From positions 1 to 10,940 of the forward strand of contig DBPU01000006.1 in NCBI GenBank assembly GCA_002305615.1: a DNA stretch of 10,940 nt, read 5' to 3'. Position numbers and translations under genes: made by a program. Shown in pieces: positions 1 through 7,646 of this stretch. The notes beneath the pieces are model-generated. The model had not been told where the DNA came from. It saw nothing but the letters and a program-made list of their open reading frames with translations, and did no database searches. Within the stretch, counting starts at the first letter, position 1. Every line of letters begins with the position of its first letter. The stretch is from Verrucomicrobia bacterium UBA1412 (GTDB lineage: Bacteria > Verrucomicrobiota > Verrucomicrobiia > Limisphaerales > UBA1412).

Positions 1-22
1 GAAGTGAAACAGGGTAGATCAG

Positions 23-51
23 AACCACGAAGAGACACAAATAACCACGAG
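23..51. repeat. degenerate CACGA-type short tandem repeat
   Basis: The octamer AACCACGA occurs at 23-30 and again at 43-50, with a related GACACAA block at 34-40 halfway between. This gives three degenerate units with a period of about 10 bases. Similar CACGAA-rich decamer repeats are common in intergenic DNA of PVC-group and some other environmental bacteria; that comparison is from general knowledge, not from a search. The left edge of the window may cut a longer array. No function is implied. Confidence 0.35.
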
Positions 52-111
52 TCTGGCAGGGCAGGAAATCAATCGTGTCCCCCGGTGTTCATTTGCGGTT
101 CGGAAATACCC

Positions 112-123
112 GCCTCCGGAGGC
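112..123. repeat. 12-base perfect palindrome upstream of hrpB
   Basis: GCCTCCGGAGGC is a perfect inverted repeat with no loop, 74 bases before the chosen hrpB start. No T-run follows on either strand, so it is not a convincing intrinsic terminator. It could be a protein-binding site, or chance in GC-rich DNA. I see no convincing -35/-10 pair for hrpB in bases 1-196. Confidence 0.25.
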
Positions 124-177
124 ATTGAGCGGTCCCGGTTTCCGTCGTCCGCCCGGGCTGGTTATGAAGTTGGATTT

Positions 178-185
178 GGGAGGGG
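178..185 (+). promoter_or_regulatory. ribosome binding site deciding the hrpB start
   Basis: The purine-rich GGGAGGGG lies 11 bases before the ATG at 197 and 20 bases before the ATG at 206. The frame is open further upstream (ATGs at 125 and 164), but neither of those has a comparable Shine-Dalgarno sequence. The encoded upstream residues also do not look like the start of the HrpB family. The site therefore favours 197. Confidence 0.5.
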
Positions 186-196
186 TTACGGGCATA

Positions 197-2797
197 ATGG
201 GCGCGATGGCTGAGAAGTTGCCCATATATGAGATCGAGAGAGAGCTGGTGGCCGCCGCGGGCCGTGGAAAGCGGCTGGTGATTCAGGCCCCGACCGGTTC
301 GGGCAAATCGACCCAGGTGCCGCAGATGCTCCTGGAGAGCGGGTTGCTGGGGACGGGGGAAGTGGTGATATTGCAGCCCCGGCGTCTGGCAACGCGGATG
401 TTGGCGGCGCGTGTGGCCCAGGAGCGTTCGGCCGCATTGGGGCAGGAGGTTGGCTACCAGATACGCTTCGAGAGCCGTGTCTCGAGCCGGACCCGGATTC
501 GCTACGTGACCGAGGGGGTGCTGCTGAGGCAGATGATACAGAACCCGGAATTGGACGGGGTGAGCGCTCTTATTTTCGACGAATTTCATGAACGGCATCT
601 CTATGGGGATATCACGCTGGCGCAGGCACTGGAATTGCAGGCGCGGAGACGGCCGGATTTAATCCTGATCGTGATGTCGGCCACGCTGGAGCTCTCCGGC
701 TTGAAGGATTACCTGGCGCCGTGCGAGGTTCTCTCTTCGGAGGGCCGCGTCTACCCGGTAGAGATCAGCTATCATCCCCAGAAAATCGCACCGGGTCAGC
801 GCGGGGCTCTGCCGGTTTGGGAACATGCAGCCGAGGCTTTTAGCGAAGCGGTGCGTCAGGGACACCGGGGCGATGCGCTCATTTTCATGCCCGGGAGCTT
901 CGAGATTCATAAAACGCTCGAGGCGCTGAGGAATACCTCCGAGGCCAAAGGGCATATTCTCCTGCCGCTCCACGGGGAGCTCCCGAGTAATGATCAGGAT
1001 GCCGCCGTGGCACAATATGAGGCGCCCAAAATCGTGGTGGCGACCAACGTGGCCGAGACTTCGTTGACGATCTCCGGGGTGCGGCTGGTGATCGATAGCG
1101 GCCTTGCGCGGATGCCCCGCTACGATGCGGTCCGGGGAATCAATACGCTTTTTATCGAGAAGGTTTCGCAAGCCTCCACCGATCAGCGCGCGGGCAGGGC
1201 AGGGCGGACGGCTCCGGGGTGGTGTGTCCGGCTCTGGCCCGAGCGTGAGCAGTGGAACCGGGCAGCGCAGGAGCTGCCTGAAGTGCGGCGGCTGGACCTT
1301 GCGGAGGTGATCCTGACCCTGAAAGCGGCCGGGGTTCAGGACCTGCGGGCTTTCCGGTGGCTTGAGCCGCCCGATGAACTGAGCCTCTCAAGGGCCGAAG
1401 CGCTTTTGCATGACCTGGGCGCTCTGGATGCACGGGGCGCCATAACGCCGACCGGGCGCAAGATGCTCGCTTTCCCGGTTCATCCGCGTTACGCCCGGAT
1501 GCTTTTGGCTGCTGAGGAATATGGGTGCGTGAGGCAGGCGGCCCTGATCGCCGCATTGACCCAGGGGCGGGATTTGCTCTTGCGCAAGGTGGATCGCGAG
1601 GTGGAGGAATTCCGGGAAGACCTTTTCGGCGAAGAGCACGATTCGGATTTCTGGGTTCTGATGCGCGCCTGGAATTACGTTGCTAAAAACCAGTTTAATC
1701 TGAACGCCTGCCGCAGAGTGGGCGTCCACGGCATTACGGCCCGGCAGGTTCAGCCGCTTCTGGAGATGTTTCTGGATATCGCTCATGGAGAGGGGCTCCG
1801 GATTGACCACCCGATGCCGGAGGATGAAAAGATTCGCAAATGCGTGCTGGTCGGGTTCTCGGATCGTCTGGCCAAGCGTCTGGACCAGGGCTCGCTGCGG
1901 TGCGTCTTGAGTCACGGTCGTTTCGGACTTCTGAGCCGCGAGAGTGTGGTGCAAAATGCGCCGTTCTTCGTGGCGGCGGAGATCAGCGAAATCGAAGGCC
2001 GCGATAAGAGCGTCAGTACGCTGCTCTCGTTAGGCACTGCGGTGGAGACCTCCTGGCTCGAAGAGCTCTACCCCGATGAGATCGAGACCGAGACTTTCGT
2101 CAGCTATGATTCTACGGCGCGCTGTGTTCTGGCGGAGGAGCAGACCCTTTTCCGGGGGATTCCGCTCGCCAAAAAAGCGCTCGCGCATCCGGGGAGTGGA
2201 GCCGGAGGACGAAACACTCCGGGCAAAGAGGCCGGGTTTGCTTCAAAGGCCGCAGAGCTTCTGGCCCAGGAGGTGATGGAAGGCAGATTGACGCTCAAAT
2301 ATTGGGATCACGCGCTCGATCAATGGATATTGAGGCTCAACTCGCTGGCACGCTGGTGCCCGGATCTGGGGCTGGCGCCGATCGAGGAGGAGAATCGCCG
2401 GGAGATACTGCAGGAGATTTGCTACGGCTCCTTTTCGTACAAGGAGATCAAGGAGGCGGACGTCAAGAGCGCCGTCAAATCGTGGCTTTCCCATGAGCAG
2501 CAGCGGCTCCTGGAGAAACATGCGCCCGAGCGGTTGGAGCTCTCCAACGGCAAGAATCCCAAGCTGGTTTATACGGCGGATGCCGCGCCCTATATCGCGC
2601 TGCGGATTCAGGAGCTTTTTGACGTGAAGGCGCTGCCGAAAATCGCGATGGGCAGAGTGGCCGTGGTCGTCCAAATATTGGCACCCAATATGCGCCCGGT
2701 ACAGGTGACGCAGGACCTGGAGAATTTCTGGGTCGAGCACTATCCCAAGATCAAATCCCAGTTACAGCGCAAATACCCCAAGCATCAATGGCGCTAG
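197..2797 (+). CDS. hrpB: ATP-dependent RNA helicase HrpB (DEAH box)
   Basis: This is a cytoplasmic DEAH-family (SF2) helicase of the HrpB type, 866 residues from the ATG at 197. All core motifs are visible: Walker A GSGKST at residues 34-39, motif II DEFHER at 128-133 (the variant usual in HrpB), motif III SATL at 161-164, motif V ATNVAETSLTI at 282-292, and motif VI QRAGRAGRT at 330-338. A helical HA2-like region follows. The last third matches the HrpB-specific C-terminal domain, ending in the family signature LAPNMRPVQVTQDL...FW...YPKHQW. The protein stops right after that signature, whereas many homologues continue with PEDP and a few more residues. Length is close to, or slightly above, the family norm. 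Starts at 125 and 164 are possible but have weaker support. HrpB's cellular role is poorly defined; it is usually dispensable. The gene stands alone on this strand and converges on the TPR gene with a 4-base overlap. Confidence 0.95.
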   Translation: MGAMAEKLPIYEIERELVAAAGRGKRLVIQAPTGSGKSTQVPQMLLESGLLGTGEVVILQPRRLATRMLAARVAQERSAALGQEVGYQIRFESRVSSRTRIRYVTEGVLLRQMIQNPELDGVSALIFDEFHERHLYGDITLAQALELQARRRPDLILIVMSATLELSGLKDYLAPCEVLSSEGRVYPVEISYHPQKIAPGQRGALPVWEHAAEAFSEAVRQGHRGDALIFMPGSFEIHKTLEALRNTSEAKGHILLPLHGELPSNDQDAAVAQYEAPKIVVATNVAETSLTISGVRLVIDSGLARMPRYDAVRGINTLFIEKVSQASTDQRAGRAGRTAPGWCVRLWPEREQWNRAAQELPEVRRLDLAEVILTLKAAGVQDLRAFRWLEPPDELSLSRAEALLHDLGALDARGAITPTGRKMLAFPVHPRYARMLLAAEEYGCVRQAALIAALTQGRDLLLRKVDREVEEFREDLFGEEHDSDFWVLMRAWNYVAKNQFNLNACRRVGVHGITARQVQPLLEMFLDIAHGEGLRIDHPMPEDEKIRKCVLVGFSDRLAKRLDQGSLRCVLSHGRFGLLSRESVVQNAPFFVAAEISEIEGRDKSVSTLLSLGTAVETSWLEELYPDEIETETFVSYDSTARCVLAEEQTLFRGIPLAKKALAHPGSGAGGRNTPGKEAGFASKAAELLAQEVMEGRLTLKYWDHALDQWILRLNSLARWCPDLGLAPIEEENRREILQEICYGSFSYKEIKEADVKSAVKSWLSHEQQRLLEKHAPERLELSNGKNPKLVYTADAAPYIALRIQELFDVKALPKIAMGRVAVVVQILAPNMRPVQVTQDLENFWVEHYPKIKSQLQRKYPKHQWR

Positions 2798-3822
2798 GGT
2801 AGGGGTACGGGTTCAGCGGATTCGGGCTTGGCTTGGGAAGGAGCAGGAGAATCTGAGGCACTTTTTTCCTGAGCGAGTTTGCGCCTTTCATTGAGGTTCT
2901 GGAGGAGTGTTTTCTTGAGCTCCTGATGCTTGGCATAGGTGATTTCTTCGAGTTGTTTTTCGGCTTCGTCGAATTTCCCCGAGAGAATGGCGACCCGTGC
3001 GTAATGCAGGAGGATGCCCTGGCGTTCGGAGTCGTCTGAGGCAAGTTCGTAGGCTTTCTTCCAATCGGCAAGCGCCTTCTCCGGCTCGAAAGGTGTGAGG
3101 TAATACCAGGTCTGGGCCAGTGCGGTGTGGGTGATGAAATCATCGGGCTTCAGGAGAAGCGCCTTGCGGTAGAGCGCCTGGGCCAGGAGGAGCGCCTGCT
3201 GCGGCTTCAGGCGATAGTAGGCCATCGCTTCCTCTCGAAAAACATAAACCACCGAGGCGAGATTTTTGACGTAGAGCGCCTCGCGGGGTGCGCTTGCCAT
3301 AGCCTCTTCATAATAGGGGAAAGCTTCCGGGGCATCTCCTTTCTGGGCGAAGTAATTGCCCAGATTGTTCAGGAGGACCGGATGGCCGGGATGGGTCTCC
3401 TTGAGCCGGAGCCATTCTTTGGCCGCTTCGTTATCCTTACCCGTATCCATGAGGAAACTCGCGTAGGCCAGACGCGCTTCCATGTTTTCGGAGTGGCTGA
3501 AGAGGTAATCCTGGTAGGCTTTCTCGACCGAATCCAGACGGTCGCGAATGCGCATCGGCAGCGTATCGTCCTGGAACGGTTTTTCCTTATTGAGCTCCTC
3601 ATGCTCCCGAATCCAGATATCGGCCTTAGCCTGCGCCTCGTTATCCATGTCGATGATGCGCTGCAGAGCCGGGTCCAGCTCCAGAGCAGGCGCGGCTGGT
3701 GCGGGAGCGCTTACGGGAGGAGCCGCCGGGATCTCGGGCGACTTCTCCTGAGCTGGCAGAACCGCTCCAGTCATAAGGAGTGCCATAAGGGCGATGGCCC
3801 AAAAATGTTTAATCCCTTTCAT
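2794..3822 (-). CDS. exported TPR-repeat protein
   Basis: The product has 342 residues. Residues 1-24 look like a Sec signal peptide: basic start MKGIKH, hydrophobic core, and a likely signal peptidase I site at VLPA|Q. There is no lipobox cysteine, so it is probably periplasmic rather than a lipoprotein. A Pro/Ala-rich linker (29-47) follows, then a helical region and at least four tetratricopeptide-like repeats at about 114-147, 148-181, 229-262 and 268-300. The tail (from 321) is Ser/Pro-rich and low complexity. TPRs mediate protein-protein contacts, and no catalytic motif is visible, so a scaffold or assembly role in the envelope is an inference. The start codon overlaps the stop of the upstream membrane-protein gene by four bases (ATGA), which points to translational coupling. 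A GGAAG sits at 3833-3837, 10 bases before the start. It is the last gene of the presumed acnA operon, and its stop shares CTAG with the hrpB stop. Confidence 0.85.
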   Translation of the reverse strand: MKGIKHFWAIALMALLMTGAVLPAQEKSPEIPAAPPVSAPAPAAPALELDPALQRIIDMDNEAQAKADIWIREHEELNKEKPFQDDTLPMRIRDRLDSVEKAYQDYLFSHSENMEARLAYASFLMDTGKDNEAAKEWLRLKETHPGHPVLLNNLGNYFAQKGDAPEAFPYYEEAMASAPREALYVKNLASVVYVFREEAMAYYRLKPQQALLLAQALYRKALLLKPDDFITHTALAQTWYYLTPFEPEKALADWKKAYELASDDSERQGILLHYARVAILSGKFDEAEKQLEEITYAKHQELKKTLLQNLNERRKLAQEKSASDSPAPSQAKPESAEPVPLP

Positions 3823-4298
3823 CGTTTGGAGTCTTCCGGGGAGACATCCTCATAAGGGAGATCAATAACGGGCCCAGAGGAGGCGCTGGTTTTGTGATCG
3901 TCAAAAACGGGCGGCACTCTTCGGTTCTGCTCAGAATCAGGGTAGGGCTCCGGGCGCATCGGGAAGTTCTCTTTGGAGCCCGGTTTCTTGATGGTTCCGA
4001 ACAGGGCAATGCTGCCGACGACGAGAACCCAGAGAGGGAATACCCCGACACCCGGAGTGGCTTCGGCCAGAAGAGCCGGCAGGAGAATCAACCGCCAGCC
4101 CAGAATGACGAAGAGCAGAAACGCCGTGATGAAATCAATAATGAGACTGAACGGTTCAGCGACCTGAAGCGGAAAGAGGATAGCGTCAGCGCCCGCGGCG
4201 ACGAAGAAGGCCAGCGTCAACTGCAGCCGGGAGACCGGTTTTCCGAAAATAGGACTCCCGGAAGGTTGACTGTGACTCTTATGATCGCCTGAGCTCAT
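3819..4298 (-). CDS. small integral membrane protein, about three TM helices
   Basis: The product has 159 residues and I do not recognise its family. After a polar N-terminus (1-22, rich in Ser and His) there are three strongly hydrophobic stretches at about 24-46, 50-78 and 84-102. The second ends in the run LLPALLAEA and the third starts with GVGVFPLWVLVV. A basic stop-transfer segment KKP follows at 104-106, then a hydrophilic, acidic C-terminal tail (107-159) rich in Pro, Asp, Glu and Ser that is probably disordered. The start at 4298 is supported by AAGAGG, which overlaps the acnA stop codon (TAAGAGG) and lies about 9 bases upstream. The gene begins 12 bases after acnA ends and overlaps the next gene by four bases, so it is almost certainly co-transcribed with both. 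The function is unknown; nothing in it ties it to aconitase chemistry. Confidence 0.8.
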   Translation of the reverse strand: MSSGDHKSHSQPSGSPIFGKPVSRLQLTLAFFVAAGADAILFPLQVAEPFSLIIDFITAFLLFVILGWRLILLPALLAEATPGVGVFPLWVLVVGSIALFGTIKKPGSKENFPMRPEPYPDSEQNRRVPPVFDDHKTSASSGPVIDLPYEDVSPEDSKR

Positions 4299-4310
4299 CG
4301 CGTCTGCCTC

Positions 4311-6968
4311 TTAGCGGCTTTGGGCGAGCAGTTGCCGCAGTACGAAGGGGAGAATCCCGCCGTGGCGGTAATACTCGACTTCAATCGGGGTATCAATCCG
4401 GCAGAGAACCTGAACATCCTGAGTCGTGCCCTCTTTGCGGCGGACTCTCAGAGTGATTTCCTGCTGAGGCCGGAGCTCTCCGGTGAGGCCCATAATGTCA
4501 AAAGTCTCGCTGCCATCCCAGCCCAGACTCTGCGCGCACATTCCTTCTTTGAACTGGAGCGGCAGGATGCCCATGCCGACCAGGTTTGAGCGATGTATCC
4601 GCTCAAAGCTGCGTGCCAGCACCGCCTTCACACCCAGGAGGGCGGTTCCTTTGGCGGCCCAGTCGCGGGAGCTGCCTGTGCCGTATTCCAGACCCGCCAG
4701 AACGATCAGGGGCTTGCCCGCTGCGGCATATTTCTGAGCCGCTTCGTAGATGGGCATCGTTTCGCCGGTCGGTTGGTAGCGGGTGACGCCGCCTTCGACT
4801 CCGGGCACCATCAGGTTCTTGATGCGGACATTGGCGAAGGTGCCTCGGGTCATCACGCGGTCATTGCCGCGGCGCGAACCGTAGCTGTTGAAATCGGTAG
4901 GCTGGACTCCGCTCCCGGTCAGGAAGCGTCCTGCAGGAGAATCAGCAGAGAATGAACCTGCCGGGGAGATATGGTCGGTCGTGACGCTGTCGCCAAAGAT
5001 GGCCAGAGCGCTTGCACCGCTGATATCCTGCGGCTTGGCCGGCTCGAGGCTGAAACCTTCAAAGAAAGGCGGGTTCTGAATATAGGTGCTCTTTGCATCC
5101 CATTGGAAGACTTTGCCGGTCGGTGCCGCTACGGCGTTCCACTCGTCCAGGCGGGTGGCGTAGTCTGCATAGGCGGCGCGGAAGAGTTCCGGTTTGAGCG
5201 CAAAGCCGTAAAGCTCGCTAATCTCCTCGGGCGTGGGCCAGATATCTTTCAGGTAAACCGGTTTGCCTTCTTTGTTGAAGCCCAGGGGATCGGTTTCGAT
5301 ATTGATATCGACGCACCCGGCCAGCGCGAAAGCAACCACCAGGGGCGGCGACATGAGGTAATTGGCCTTGATGCTCGGATGAACGCGCGCTTCGAAATTG
5401 CGGTTGCCCGACAGGACCGATGCGCAGACATAGTTCTTAGATTTGACGACCGATTCAATGGCGGCGGGCAGCGGCCCGGAGTTGCCGATACAGGTCATGC
5501 AGCCGTAGCCGACCGTGTTGAAGCCCAGTTGATCGAGCGAAGCCTGCAGGCCTGAGGCGCGCAGGTATTCGGTGACGACCCGTGAGCCCGGAGCCAGAGA
5601 AGTTTTGACGTACGGAGGGACTTTGAGTCCGGCAGCGACCGCTTTTTTGGCCAGAAGCCCGGCGGCCAGCATGAGGCTCGGGTTGGAAGTATTGGTGCAA
5701 CTGGTGATACTGGCAATGAGGATCGAGCCGTCGCCGATTTCGACCTTCTCGCCGTTTTCCAGTGTGACTTCGGTTTGTGGACGCATCCCTTCCAGAGAGG
5801 AGTTGAATTTCTCCTTCTGTTCCGAGAGGCGTACCCGGTCCTGCGGACGTTTGGGTCCGGCGATGCAGGGCTCGACCGTGCTGAGGTCCAGCTCCACCAC
5901 CTGTGAGTAATCCACTTCACCTTTGCGGGGGATTCCGAACATGCCCTGAGCCCGGTAATACGCTTCATAGAGGGAGCAGAGTTCTTTGGAGCGGCCGCTC
6001 ATACGGAGGAATTTTACGCACTCCTCATCCACCGGGAAAAAGCCCATCGTGGCGCCATACTCTGGAGACATGTTGGCGACCACGGCGCGGTCGGGAACTG
6101 CCAGAGCCGCGGCGCCTTCCCCGAAATATTCGACAAATTTGCCCACGACCTTCGTCTGCCGGAGGAGATGGGTCAGCGTGAGCGCCAGATCGGTAGCGGT
6201 GACGCCCGGCCTCAGAGCACCGGTCAAATGGACACCGACCACATCGGGCGTGAGGAAATAAAGCGGCTGGCCGAGCATTCCCGCTTCGGCTTCGATGCCG
6301 CCCACGCCCCAGCCGGCGATGCCCAGACCGTTGATCATCGTGGTATGGGAATCGGTGCCGACCAGACTGTCGGGGTAAGCGATGCCCTCGCGAAGTTGGA
6401 CTCCGCAAGCCAGATGCTCCAGGTTGACCTGATGAATGATGCCGGTCGCAGGCGGGATGACCCGGAACGTTTCGAAAGCCTGTGTGCCCCACTTGAGGAG
6501 CTGATAGCGCTCGGTATTGCGCCGGAATTCCATTTTGAGATTCTTGCTCAGGGCGTCGGCACTCCCCGAGAAATCGGTCTGCACCGAGTGGTCCACGATG
6601 AGATCCACCGGCACCAGCGGCTCAATTAAATCGGGGTCCTTGCCCAGAGAGACGACCGCGCTGCGCATGGCGGCCAAGTCTACCAGAAGCGGCACCCCGG
6701 TGAAATCCTGAAGAATAATCCGGGCGACGACAAAGGGAATTTCTTCCACGCGCGGTGCATTGGGCTTCCAATTGGCCAGGGCTCTGACGTCGGCCTCGGT
6801 AATCCGTTGGCCGTCGCAGTTGCGCAAGACCGATTCCAAAATCATTCGGATCGAAACGGGCAGCCTGTTCACCTGAGAAACACCGGCTTCCTGCAAAGCG
6901 GGCAGGGAGTAGTAGGCAACATCCGGGGAGGTGGGGAGCTTTCTTCTGGTATTGAATGGATTGTTCAT
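4311..6968 (-). CDS. acnA: aconitate hydratase A
   Basis: This is a cytoplasmic TCA-cycle enzyme that interconverts citrate and isocitrate through cis-aconitate using a [4Fe-4S] cluster. At 885 residues it has the AcnA/IRP1-type length. Signatures in order are DFTGVPLLVDLAAMR (from 88), VDHSVQ (125-130), SITSC with the cluster ligand Cys424, GYGCMTC with ligands Cys490 and Cys493, FNSYGSRRGN (693-702), and the swivel-domain active-site GSSR (765-768). All three cluster cysteines and the active-site Ser/Arg are present, so it should be catalytically competent. The domain order (cluster domains first, swivel last) excludes AcnB. The start MNNPFNTR fits the family's N-terminus, although no clear Shine-Dalgarno precedes it. 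The gene heads a likely operon with the membrane and TPR genes. It is GC-rich like hrpB, with no frameshift. Confidence 0.97.
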   Translation of the reverse strand: MNNPFNTRRKLPTSPDVAYYSLPALQEAGVSQVNRLPVSIRMILESVLRNCDGQRITEADVRALANWKPNAPRVEEIPFVVARIILQDFTGVPLLVDLAAMRSAVVSLGKDPDLIEPLVPVDLIVDHSVQTDFSGSADALSKNLKMEFRRNTERYQLLKWGTQAFETFRVIPPATGIIHQVNLEHLACGVQLREGIAYPDSLVGTDSHTTMINGLGIAGWGVGGIEAEAGMLGQPLYFLTPDVVGVHLTGALRPGVTATDLALTLTHLLRQTKVVGKFVEYFGEGAAALAVPDRAVVANMSPEYGATMGFFPVDEECVKFLRMSGRSKELCSLYEAYYRAQGMFGIPRKGEVDYSQVVELDLSTVEPCIAGPKRPQDRVRLSEQKEKFNSSLEGMRPQTEVTLENGEKVEIGDGSILIASITSCTNTSNPSLMLAAGLLAKKAVAAGLKVPPYVKTSLAPGSRVVTEYLRASGLQASLDQLGFNTVGYGCMTCIGNSGPLPAAIESVVKSKNYVCASVLSGNRNFEARVHPSIKANYLMSPPLVVAFALAGCVDINIETDPLGFNKEGKPVYLKDIWPTPEEISELYGFALKPELFRAAYADYATRLDEWNAVAAPTGKVFQWDAKSTYIQNPPFFEGFSLEPAKPQDISGASALAIFGDSVTTDHISPAGSFSADSPAGRFLTGSGVQPTDFNSYGSRRGNDRVMTRGTFANVRIKNLMVPGVEGGVTRYQPTGETMPIYEAAQKYAAAGKPLIVLAGLEYGTGSSRDWAAKGTALLGVKAVLARSFERIHRSNLVGMGILPLQFKEGMCAQSLGWDGSETFDIMGLTGELRPQQEITLRVRRKEGTTQDVQVLCRIDTPIEVEYYRHGGILPFVLRQLLAQSR

Positions 6969-7222
6969 ATTGATTTTCGCGCGTGTTCTAAAAAATGGGC
7001 CTCACTTGTCGCCGGTGGAAACAATAAATTCCGCCCGCGGGCCGGCCCTTGATTCCGACAGCAACAGTGTAACACTGAAGCCCTTCTTCCGTCCACCAGA
7101 TTCCCCGCCACGGCCCCTTTCGGTGCGCACATTTTTGAGGCAATGCGAGGGGGCAAAATAAGATACAAAACAACCCCGCAGTTTGAGGTTTTCAAGCCGC
7201 GTGAAACGGTTCAACAGAGAAG
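6969..7222 (-). other. acnA upstream intergenic region
   Basis: About 250 bases lie between the terminator of the 91-codon gene and acnA. Short open frames here on both strands have no ribosome binding site or protein-like character, so I treat it as non-coding. It should hold the acnA promoter. The only AT-rich, promoter-like patch is about 7150-7200 (TTGAAA at 7195-7190 and TATCTT at 7165-7160 on the minus strand), but the 24-base spacing is too long to be convincing. It also contains a 13-base palindrome (7065-7077) and a 10-base one, GGGCCGGCCC (7039-7048). The stretch just before the acnA ATG has no recognisable Shine-Dalgarno. Confidence 0.5.
7065..7077. promoter_or_regulatory. operator-like palindrome upstream of acnA
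   Basis: CAGTGT-A-ACACTG is a perfect inverted repeat with 6-base arms and a 1-base centre, about 97 bases before the acnA start. Its size and symmetry fit the binding site of a dimeric helix-turn-helix regulator. On the minus strand a TACACT lies inside it, and TGGACG is 18 bases further upstream, so it could overlap a weak sigma-70-like promoter. The regulator is unknown, and a chance palindrome cannot be excluded. Confidence 0.35.
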
Positions 7223-7245
7223 AAAAACACCCAGTGGGGTGTTTT
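7223..7245 (-). terminator. rho-independent terminator after the 91-codon gene
   Basis: A perfect 9-base stem (AAAACACCC at 7224-7232 against GGGTGTTTT at 7237-7245) encloses a 4-base loop. Read on the minus strand, it starts 26 bases after the stop codon of the 91-codon gene and ends in a run of five T. The A/T ends make it nearly symmetrical, so it could also stop plus-strand transcription. It separates the small membrane-protein gene from acnA. Confidence 0.85.
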
Positions 7246-7271
7246 CGGTTTAGCCTATTGGCCAGAAGGTG

Positions 7272-7547
7272 CTATTTATTCTTCAGCTCCTGGACATCCT
7301 TGGCCAGAGAGGCGAGCCCTTCACGATTCTTCTGCAGCTCAGCGATAATGGCATCGTTGAGTTTCTGCTGTGATTGCTCGGTAGGCAACTTCGAGACGCT
7401 CATGGCAATGCGCAACACGGCAAAAACAACAGCAATGAGCAGAACGATGATGGCAAAAACATAAACGTTCCCGCCGGCACAAAGCTGTGACACTTCCTGC
7501 GATACTTCTTCCGTTGTCGCAGCCGCTATCATCATGTTATGAATCAT
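7272..7547 (-). CDS. small single-pass membrane protein with coiled-coil tail
   Basis: The product has 91 residues and I do not recognise its family. The N-terminus (1-25) is short and polar with one cysteine (Cys23). It is followed by one strong transmembrane helix at about 28-49 (VYVFAIIVLLIAVVFAVL...) and a hydrophilic C-terminal segment (55-91). That segment has hydrophobic residues at heptad-like spacing and Gln, Lys and Glu in between, so it is probably a coiled coil that oligomerises or binds a partner. The start at 7547 is chosen because AGAAAGG (7555-7561) lies 7 bases upstream; ATGs at codons 5 and 6 are alternatives. It has its own promoter (7647-7675) and terminator (7223-7245), so it looks like a monocistronic gene. 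The function is unknown. Confidence 0.8.
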   Translation of the reverse strand: MIHNMMIAAATTEEVSQEVSQLCAGGNVYVFAIIVLLIAVVFAVLRIAMSVSKLPTEQSQQKLNDAIIAELQKNREGLASLAKDVQELKNK

Positions 7548-7554
7548 ATTCTAA

Positions 7555-7581
7555 CCTTTCTATTTTGAACTACATTTCAAA
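7555..7581 (-). promoter_or_regulatory. ribosome binding site and adjacent 5'-UTR inverted repeat
   Basis: Read on the minus strand, TTTGAA (7581-7576) and TTCAAA (7569-7564) form an inverted repeat with 6-base arms and a 6-base spacer. It sits immediately before the Shine-Dalgarno AGAAAGG (7561-7555) of the 91-codon gene. It could be a weak leader hairpin or a DNA operator. The stem is AT-rich and short, so an RNA-level effect is speculative. Confidence 0.35.
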
Positions 7582-7646
7582 CAATGAGCTTATGACTCTT
7601 CGTCCCCTAAAGGCAACCAGGCGATTCACTAAACTCACCATCGGGG

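Noticed and set aside
112..123. GCCTCCGGAGGC as an intrinsic terminator of an upstream gene
   Set aside because: There is no loop and no T-run on either side. It was kept only as a palindrome.
125..196. N-terminal extension of HrpB from the ATG at 125 or 164
   Set aside because: There is no good ribosome binding site, the residues do not match the family's N-terminus, and GGGAGGGG is well placed for the ATG at 197.
578..595. DEFHER instead of DEAH as an odd helicase motif
   Set aside because: DEFHER is the form usually seen in HrpB proteins, so it is not unusual.
3127..3855. 242-codon plus-strand open frame across the TPR and membrane genes
   Set aside because: It is antisense to two convincing, overlapping minus-strand genes with a signal peptide, TPRs and TM helices. 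Its own translation looks like antisense of helical repeats.
4971..5555. 194-codon plus-strand open frame inside acnA
   Set aside because: It lies wholly antisense to a well-conserved aconitase, shows no domain-like character, and is the usual shadow frame of a GC-rich gene.
6988..7214. Short overlapping open frames in the acnA upstream region
   Set aside because: There are several mutually exclusive frames on both strands, with no ribosome binding site and cysteine- and arginine-rich, low-quality translations.
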